A stretch of DNA of 64,000 nucleotides, taken from contig BCLD01000011.1 in the NCBI GenBank assembly GCA_001600875.1, forward strand, positions 564,355 to 628,354, written 5' to 3'. The DNA comes from Solicoccozyma terricola (taxonomy: Eukaryota > Basidiomycota > Tremellomycetes > Filobasidiales > Piskurozymaceae). A program made the translations under genes and the position numbers. Positions 56,786 to 64,000 of the stretch are shown piece by piece; positions within the stretch are counted from its first letter, which is position 1; the number at the start of each line of letters is the position of its first letter. Under the pieces are notes generated by a model that saw only the letters and a list, made by a program, of their open reading frames with translations, was not told the origin of the DNA and did not search any database.

Positions 56786-58638
56786 TCTCCTCCTTTGTCT
56801 CCTTCTCTTCATCCTCGCTCTCGGAATCACCTTCCTCGTCTTTAGCAGCAGCAGCAGCAACACCGCCACCGGACTTCCTACTCTCATTAGTCTTCTGAGC
56901 ATCCTCAAACGCGGATTTGAACTGGTTTGCGTCTTTTGCATGAAAATCCCCCACCACAGCTCAATTAATCAGCCGACCGAGGAATTACGGTGAAAAAAAA
57001 AAAAAAGGAAAGAACAACCCACTATCACTGTTTGCAAACCTAATTGCCAAAGTCTCCGAGGTAGGTTCACCTTCTGCGTAATCGGCTGCTACGTTCCATA
57101 CCCAAGATCGATCAGATCCTACGTTTGGCGCAAGGGACATTGAAGATGACACTGTTCCGGGAGAAAAAAAAAGGCCAAACCCCACCACCATCAAATCAGT
57201 TGCTGCCTCCGATGACGACGACGACGACGACGACGATCTGAAGCCATCCGGAAGAGAAAAAGAAAAGAAAAGGAAGAAAAACAAGACACATACCAAGATG
57301 ATTGGCACAGACTTTCAACGTCTTATCCCTCCTCATCACCAATCTAACGCTCTTGTCATCTTTATCTTGCAATAACCTAACGTCGCCTGTACCTCTTTCT
57401 TTCCATTCGGAATTACCTTTATCGAATCGGAAGAGTTTGGCGCGCCTGGGCAGGGAAGGGGGGGGGGGCGTGAGCTTGGTTCATTTGTTAAATCGGGTGG
57501 GAAGGGTTTCGCTTCGTGAACCACAATGCGATCGTGACAAAAGACCACCTCTCCGAGGTACTCTTGCGGAATATAACTCCGATGCTTCCCTCCTAACCTC
57601 GGTAACACCGTCGATTCAAACGACAAGTCGGATCCCTTTCCACACAGTTTCCATTCCCACAATCATTCGTCTTCACGTTCCATCGCCACTACCTCCTCCT
57701 CCTCCTGCTCAACACCACCAACCAACCAACATGACACGACACGACACGACAGCTCTATGAAATCCTAAGATTATCCACAGATATCCTCCAACTCCCATCC
57801 GCATCAATAATCACTCTCCCCATTCCAAAACTTTCCTTTTCCTCATAACCCATAGCGTCATCCTCCCCCCCTCCCCCCCATTTTCTTTCCCCCAAATCCA
57901 CGTTGCACCGTATCAATCCCCCCATCTTAGAAAAATCCAAACCGTATAACCTGCGTTCCCACTCCCACTCCCACCCCCCACCCTCTTTTTCTTCTATCCC
58001 AACACCTCTCATCCACCCAATCTCTCCTAACCTGTTCCTCCCCCCTCACTCTCACACACCAATCTTACCCTCTCTGCAAACTGAGAGACAAGAAAAAAAA
58101 AGCCCCGCCCTCTCACATTTTGAATAAAACATCCTCATTCTCTTCATTCGTCTTAACATCGACTTGTTCAGTCAATTTAATAACTGGTTCGAAATGTGGT
58201 TCTTGAGTTTGAGTTTCCTCGGTCTTTTTCGTGGGTGGGTGGGGGGGGGGGGGTGGTTGTTTGATGATGATGGTGGTTTTGATTGGTGATTGTTTGGGGN
58301 GACATGAAAGGATGTGTTTTGAGGAAAAGGAGGGTAAGCGGATGGTTATGTGATGGAGAATCAAACGATGGAAAGATTGATTTTGATTTTGGCCGATGAT
58401 GAAGGAGAGTAGTACCAAGCCGTTTTGAACATTCCAAACAAAAAGGCCAAATGAATTGGGAAGATTTTAAAAAGAGTGAAGAGAACGAAGCGAAATCAGT
58501 TAAAAAAAATCCTCCCGCCTCGCCATATCTTCTCTTTCCCTCCCCACTTGCCACTCCATGATCGCACAACAACCTCGGATGGACGAGGGGGGAGGGGGGG
58601 AATCAACTCACAGTAACTGGTTCATTGACGTCAGCCAT
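56216..58638 (-). CDS. YRB1: Ran-binding protein 1 (RanBD) with C-terminal extension
   Basis: Cytosolic partner of Ran-GTP that helps RanGAP and dismantles export complexes. Seven exons: 58638-58612, 58223-58117, 57445-57294, 57151-57023, 56932-56727, 56628-56527 and 56401-56216; 293 residues. The RanBD spans about residues 10-150: [47 protein letters not shown], then [30 protein letters not shown] and [12 protein letters not shown]. An acidic and Ala/Pro tail follows as usual. The last 96 residues ([16 protein letters not shown] onward) go past the normal end and include two Ala/Lys/Ser-rich segments. Introns 1 and 2 are long (388 and 671 nt); an N at 58300 sits in intron 1. Confidence 0.9.
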
Positions 58639-59040
58639 TCTTGAAACACCAAAAAATAGAAAAAAGAGAGAACGGTTCTTTAATAAATATCTGAATTCGA
58701 AAACGCCCAAATGGGGTATTAATCAATCATCCTCATCCTGTTCCTATGGGGTGTTTATTTCACGACTGACCTATGTGATTTGTTGTGAGTAGGGGGTGTG
58801 GATTGGAAGGTAGCGGTTGGAAGGGATGGAGAGGAGGGAGGGAGGGAGGGTGACGGCGTTGGAGGGTGAGTCCCGCATGGGGAGGGAAGGGCGGGTCATG
58901 CGGGGGGGAGGGGAGGGGAGGGTCATGCGGGGCTCAAGTGACGTAAGCACACCGTCTCCCAACATTCCTCTTATTCCAATACCCAGTCTACCATCCATCC
59001 ACTCCCACCACTCCCACCACTCCCACCACCCACTCCAACA
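58639..59040. promoter_or_regulatory. Divergent RanBP1/EMC10 promoter
   Basis: 402 bases between divergent starts. It contains G-rich and GGGAGG-type purine runs near 58830-58930 and three ACTCCCACC repeats just before the EMC10 ATG. A CATGCGGGG word occurs twice near 58900-58933. No coding frame is supported. Confidence 0.45.
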
Positions 59041-60015
59041 ATGCATCTCTCAACAATCCCCCTCCTCATCCTCCCTTTCTTCCATTTATCCATCGCATCC
59101 ACAACCCAACTCCACCATCGCATCGTCCTCCCACTCCCTACCACCACCTCCTCGTACCAAGTAAAATCGTCAACAGCATGGACAACACGCGGTTCATTGA
59201 CCATTTCATCCTCTGATACCTCACCAATTCCATCTATATCTTTCGACTCGGAAGGGGTTGAACCGTTGTATGTATCGATAAAAGGGGAAGAGGATTGGAG
59301 AACGGCGTTGGAAGAGGGTTGGTATCAAGTTGCTATTCAGAAAGACGAAGTTGAAGCAGAAGAATGGGCGAGAAGTGGGGTTCGACTCGTTAGTCCCACC
59401 CAAATCCTTTCTAAATTCAACTTGCAACTTTCTTAATATTCGATTTTGGGATCTCCCCCACTTTCTCCCAGTGTCATTTGTTAACTACACCACCACCCGC
59501 TCAAATCATACATATCGCATTATCATCATCCGACGCAACACCATACTCAATCTCCCAATCTCTATATCCACCATCCACAACGTGTCCTTCATCGATTCTT
59601 GATCAAGTGACGAATGGGGATACTTTGGAAAGATTGATATCGAGCATACAATGGGATGGAATGAATGTTACGGTTGTTTCGGATGTTGGATATCCAACTC
59701 AATCGTAAGTCCCCGTCTCCTTTCTCATCCTATTTCCAAAGTCAAGCCCGCTCTCGGTTCATTAACCACCCCCCCCCCCCCTTCCCCAAATCTCTCTCTT
59801 CTCTCAACAACAGTCCAATATTACAACCTTCAATTCCACTTCAAATAGACCCACTAACAAATCTCCCTATTCAACAACAAGATCAAGTTGAGAAATCATT
59901 CGTTCAGAAATATTGGATGTACATGATAGGTGGCTTATTAGCCATTACTTTGTTACTTGGTGGAGATGAAGGGAAAGGTGGAACACCGGGTGGTGGTGGT
60001 GCGGGAAGGAGATGA
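59041..60015 (+). CDS. EMC10: EMC10, ER membrane protein complex subunit
   Basis: Lumenal subunit of the EMC, which inserts transmembrane helices into the ER membrane. Three exons: 59041-59388, 59472-59704 and 59814-60015; 260 residues. A signal peptide (residues 1-19, LLILPFFHLSIAS) leads a beta-rich domain with PSISFDSEGVEPLYVSI, EEGWYQVAIQKDE and PPAQIIHIALSSS. The protein ends with EKSFVQKYWMYMIGGLLAITLLLGG, the single membrane anchor of fungal EMC10, then a short Gly/Arg tail. Exon phases agree throughout. Confidence 0.9.
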
Positions 60016-60257
60016 AGCGTGCCAAAGGGGTTGTTGGGAGAGATTTTCGTGTATTGGATAGGGGACGGGGACAATATACCCCCGTGGGGATGTCGTATAT
60101 ATTCGAATCGAATCTAGAAGTTTTACTCGAAATCAACACATCAATGTACTCAAGTAATTAATACATGCACAAAAACCATCTCAAACAAAATCAATGGAAA
60201 CTTTAATGAATTGCTACCGGATATATTCAACCCCTTTTCAATACCCCGCCCCACCCA

Positions 60258-63068
60258 CTAAGTTGTCCCTTCCTGCTGCATATTCGTAGCAGCGATAGCC
60301 AACTCCTGTACACCCATCTCATCCAACCCTATATGTTCATACGTATCGTCATCCCTATATTCAAATCGATCCTCTTCCTGATGTTGCGATTGCTGATGCT
60401 CGACATGTTGAACTTGATGATGTTGATGTCCATCCAACGACATGTTTGGATCTCGATCTAATAACGTCGTGGTGGTGTCATCAGGGTTGTATGTCGATAT
60501 TGAAGCACGTTTGATCTTTGGATTGGCGTGACGTCGTTTTTTGGGTTGAGCAGTTGGGTCACCCCAGAGCGCTTGGGGACGCATTACCCCGTTTTTATGG
60601 TAGTGAAGACCGCAGGCTATATGAAGAAGAGGGGGGGGGGGGGGGAAGGGGTTGAAGGAAAGGTAAGCGGGAGACAAAAAACGATGGGTTTCAGAAAGTG
60701 ACTTACCATTACAAACTCGGAAATCTTGCCCATTCACAGTCAACTTCCTCCAGACAGTCGTGATGACAGTCCCGCAATTTGGACATGTCGATCCACCACC
60801 AAGATCGCTATCAGCAACCCCGACATCTTCACCTGCACGTTTCCGTTTCAATCTCTTCACTGCATTGTAGGATAGGTAATCTAGAGAGGTATCCTCGCTA
60901 CCCTGTTGAACACCGCTATTGGTATCGTGATCACCGCCACCACCACCAAACATCGGATCACCACCATCAGCAGATTGCAAATTCATCATCGAAGTATCCT
61001 CATCGTCTTCGAACGCGTTGACATTGTCATTCTCCACGACGCGTGATTGTTCGCCAGACTGCTGCTCTGATTGCGCGACACTCGTTGGCTCATCCTCCGC
61101 TACGTCTCCTCGTAAAGTGCTTGTGAGGAATGGATGTCCGTTCATTGATTCCGCGAGATGGTGTGGGAACCCAGTCGAGGACGATGTGGGACCTTGTGCG
61201 CCACCAAATTCATTTCCAAACTGCTGGGACGCCGGTCGACCTTCGCGTGGCAGCAGGTGCATTTGACCTGCAGCGATGAGGCTTGCCATATCCATGCCAG
61301 AGTTCGCGTCCGACTGATGATGTGCGCCGTCTCTACCTTCCTCCGTCGTCGACGACGACTGCGGGGGCCATCTCCCTTCCGCCGCCATCTGTGCGATCTG
61401 GAGCTGGTACGGGATCTGGGTGGAGAAGTAGGTAGCAGCCGGATCTCGAGCGGGCGTATCGGGATTGGGAGGAGCAGGGAAAGATCCTCCAGGTGTAGAA
61501 ACGGCGTTGGAGGATGCTGCTCCATAACCTCCTTGAGATCCGCCATTCTTCTGGTTCCCAAACGGTGTTCCTAACGATTTATTCGGGAACCCCGCCGCCA
61601 CCCTCTTCCCTCCCTTAACCGGCGTCTCCATCTTTGCTTTCCCACCATTCACTCCATTCTTCTTCACACCCGCCCTTTCTTTGCCTTTCCCTTTGACGCT
61701 GGATTTCGATGGCGTTCCTTCATACCCCGCCATCCCATCGTCATATTCCCCACCTGGTAGAGGATACATTCCAAACTCCATCTGAGCCCTCCTTAGATCC
61801 TGTGCAGCCTTTGGCGGTCTGCCTTTCCGCTTCGAGAAGATCTCGGGGATGTAAGCTGGGTGTAATGTGATCGGCAGGGTAGGAGTAGATGAAGATGTAG
61901 AATGAACGGCGGCGTTGTGTGATAGAGAAGAAGTGAGTGAGGCCGGTAAAGGAAGAGAATGGGAAAGTGTCGAATAGGCTGGATTTTGGTATGTGAGCGG
62001 TGGTGGAAGTGATGAAGTCTGATTTAATGATCAAGGGGCAGTTTTTTTTTTTTTCACCATCAGCTCTTGCCACATAATACATCGACAAAGAAAACCCCTC
62101 ACCTCTTTGTAACATTTCAACATAGTCTCAACATACCCTCTCGCATCCCTCACAGCCTTCCAAACCTCCATAGCCCGTTTATAATCCTTCATCCCATCCT
62201 TCTTCTCCTCATTCCTCTCTTCGAGATTCGATAAATCCGCTCTTAAACTCTCTCGTCGAGCTTCAGCTGATGTTTTCAACAATTGCAGTTTTTCAACTAC
62301 AACATGAAGAACGGATATTTCTTCGCGAGTTGGCGTTTTGCCTTGTGTATCAGTTGAAACTTCCTCCGGTTGTTGATTACCAACATTCCCTGTATCATTC
62401 AACGTCTCCAATCTATTCTTCAAGTCTTTAATCTCATCCTTCATACTCGTCGCCAAAACATCACCCACACTCCCGCCTTCATTCCCACCAACGCCGCCAC
62501 TACCTCCCATTCCCACACCAATAGATTGTTGTCCACTCGCAACAGCAGCAACAGCACTTGCCAAGAACGTAAACTGCTCATCCCCAAACCCGGATTCCTC
62601 CTTCCCATCCCCAGTCCCACTCCCACCACCTAAAACACCAGGAATCGAAGTCGAAACGCCTAATCCAGGTAACACCCGAACCAATACCCTCCCTGCTGTT
62701 TCTCTCAATCTCTTGTTTTCTAATTCGAGAGAGTTTCGGAATGATGTCATTCCGGAGATGGTTTGATTCATGTATTGCATAGCTGCGAGGTCTGATGGAG
62801 TTGGACCTGTTGATATTGGAACGTATGATTTCAATGTGGATGGGATGTGATGTGTGAGATTGATCGGAGTGGTTGCATGGATTGAATTGGCAGTGGAGGT
62901 GGAAGGGGGAGTAGACGGATGTGGATGGATTTCATCAACATGTTGTGAATTCCTCATCATCCATATCGTAGCTGGATCTTCTTCAAGGGAAACAACGGGT
63001 TGTTCTGATGGGTTGGAATTCGAAGGTTGGAACACATCTGCGAGAGATGGATCTGTTGGACGTTGCAT
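60258..63068 (-). CDS. GATA-type zinc-finger protein with coiled coil
   Basis: Three exons: 63068-62103, 62018-60707 and 60616-60258; 878 residues. The N-terminal third carries a long coiled coil (KDEIKDLKNRLETL, then about residues 240-320 with LHVVVEKLQLLK and RADLSNLEERNEEKK). A KRKGRPPKA word at about residue 385 resembles an AT-hook. A Gly/Ser/Gln-rich middle leads to a GATA finger, C-X2-C-X20-C-X2-C (CPNCGTVITTVWRK, then RVCNACGLHYHKNGVMRP) and basic KKRRHANPKIKRA. The 20-residue loop is longer than the usual 17-18, and the usual TPLWR is TTVWRK, so DNA preference may differ. An intron splits the finger beside the third cysteine. The Cryptococcus GATA set (Gat201, Gat204, Cir1 and others) is a possible home; I cannot assign it. 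Confidence 0.85.
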
Positions 63069-63633
63069 GTCAAGACATGGTCATGTGGAGAGTCACATCA
63101 GCGACATTGTCAAGTGTTGTAACAGACAATCCAATAAACTTCACCTATCTCGTCATCCCTCATCTCAACGTCCTGATGCCCCATTGTATCGGTGGATCCT
63201 GACCCGTGTGAAGCGTGATGCCCACTGTTGTGTATGTGCGCCAACGACGGTGTAGCCTACCAGTTGACTGAGATGGTCTACGGGGACGAGTGTGAGGAAT
63301 GGTTTGTTTACGATGTTGACGTCTGGATGGGTGTTCGCCGCCAACAGGTCATTCGACCGAGTTGGGTGTGTGTTTTGATAGGACGCAAGGGATTGATAAG
63401 CCACGGGAGGGGGCTGACACGTCACTGGACAGAATCATTTTCCATGGGCTGCTGCCTCCCTCCCCTCCTTATCAAAATATGACGTGTCAGCTACTCACCC
63501 TTATCAACTCTTCGGCCTGTACGTCACCTCGTCCCAGTCCAAGACACCAACCTATCCTTCTCCACCACCCAGCACCTCCCTGCCCTCCCTCTCGCACACC
63601 CACCGACAACCTCTCACACCAGCATACTGTACA
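63069..63633. promoter_or_regulatory. Divergent promoter upstream of the second GATA factor
   Basis: 565 bases without a supported gene. A 12-bp sequence GCTGACACGTCA at 63413-63424 recurs in exact inverted orientation at 63480-63491, 55 bases between them. Each copy holds a TGACACGTCA imperfect palindrome. A C/T-rich tract precedes the small ORF at 63634. Confidence 0.5.
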
Positions 63634-63864
63634 ATGACTGCGCCGGTGAGTCCCTACGTCCCCACGTCCCATCATCCCCTCCATCGTTCGCATCGACGCG
63701 ATAGAGCACTATTCAAAGTGGAGATCCGCACGTTAGAGGATGATGCGCGTGTAATTGGAGAGGAAATAACGGTGATTGACGTGATGGAGGAGGTGGAAGA
63801 GGAGGAGGGTTGGATGTTCTGTTCTGTGTTTTGGCATGGGGAGCTGGTGAAGAAGACTGACTGA
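63634..63864 (+). CDS. Small hypothetical protein
   Basis: An ATG-led frame of 76 residues. After a His/Pro/Arg-rich start it reads DRALFKVEIRTLEDDAR and a strongly acidic MEEVEEEEGW segment, ending in FWHGELVKKTD. Composition looks more protein-like than the random frames around it. A GTGAGT follows the fourth codon, but splicing there to the nearest AG (TAG, ending at 63703) breaks the frame, so I kept it unspliced. No family is recognised. It could also be a first exon of a gene leaving the window. Confidence 0.4.
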   Translation: MTAPVSPYVPTSHHPLHRSHRRDRALFKVEIRTLEDDARVIGEEITVIDVMEEVEEEEGWMFCSVFWHGELVKKTD

Positions 63865-64000
63865 TGAGCATGATAACATCCTCTTGCTTTTTCCCTCTTT
63901 GACCGGTATCCTATCCTTTCCTTCCTTTCTGTACTGCGACATCTCCTCTCTCTGAAATATCATACGACATGATATATGATTCGGCTGATCACTCTCGTCA

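Overview
The window is nuclear DNA from a filamentous or yeast-like fungus, most likely a basidiomycete of the Tremellomycetes type. Genes are packed on both strands and cut by many short introns (mostly 50-100 nt, GTGAGT/GTAAGT donors, CTGAC/CTAAC-like branch points). The gene set (PNS1, MCM3, STI1, AreA/GAT1, ROK1, alternative oxidase, GRC3, Ran-binding protein 1, EMC10) is ordinary fungal housekeeping and regulatory content. I saw no plasmid, phage, CRISPR or intact transposon. The sequence has one 100-N scaffold gap (13252-13351) inside a poly-C tract and one isolated N (58300).

Layout. 0.4-5.2 kb: an unrecognised Gln-rich nuclear-type protein and the CTL-family transporter PNS1 (both minus). 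5.4-12.3 kb: MCM3 (minus) and the Hsp70/Hsp90 co-chaperone STI1 (plus), sharing a 404-bp divergent promoter with an MCB box, a heat-shock element and repeated TGACGTGG boxes. 12.3-15.2 kb: gene-poor, with very long C homopolymers. 15.2-21.2 kb: an AreA/GAT1-type nitrogen GATA factor of about 1,900 residues. 21.4-25.5 kb: a Dabb-fold stress protein, RRP7 and an intronless PPR-like protein. 25.9-36.4 kb: a TRP/ML-domain membrane protein, a kinesin-7-like motor and the DEAD-box helicase ROK1. 36.6-44.2 kb: alternative oxidase, a GH71 alpha-1,3-glucanase and a secreted aspartic protease. 44.9-50.3 kb: GRC3, a palmitoyl-protein thioesterase and a small RRM protein. 50.5-55.7 kb: a 19-exon SulP-STAS-cNMP-binding transporter resembling yeast Vsb1 (YGR125W). 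56.2-60.0 kb: Ran-binding protein 1 and EMC10. 60.3-63.1 kb: a second GATA-finger protein with an atypical finger. 63.6-63.9 kb: a small ORF.

RRP7, ROK1 and GRC3 all serve rRNA processing and lie within 26 kb, but not as an operon. Gene models were rebuilt by hand from splice sites. Coding length is divisible by three in every completed model, and family-conserved residues are restored across the joins. I found no convincing undescribed system. The most unusual material is at the level of gene structure (microexons, GC-AG introns, stopless in-frame introns, a 671-nt intron with a coding-like frame), homopolymer tracts, and two small promoter repeats.
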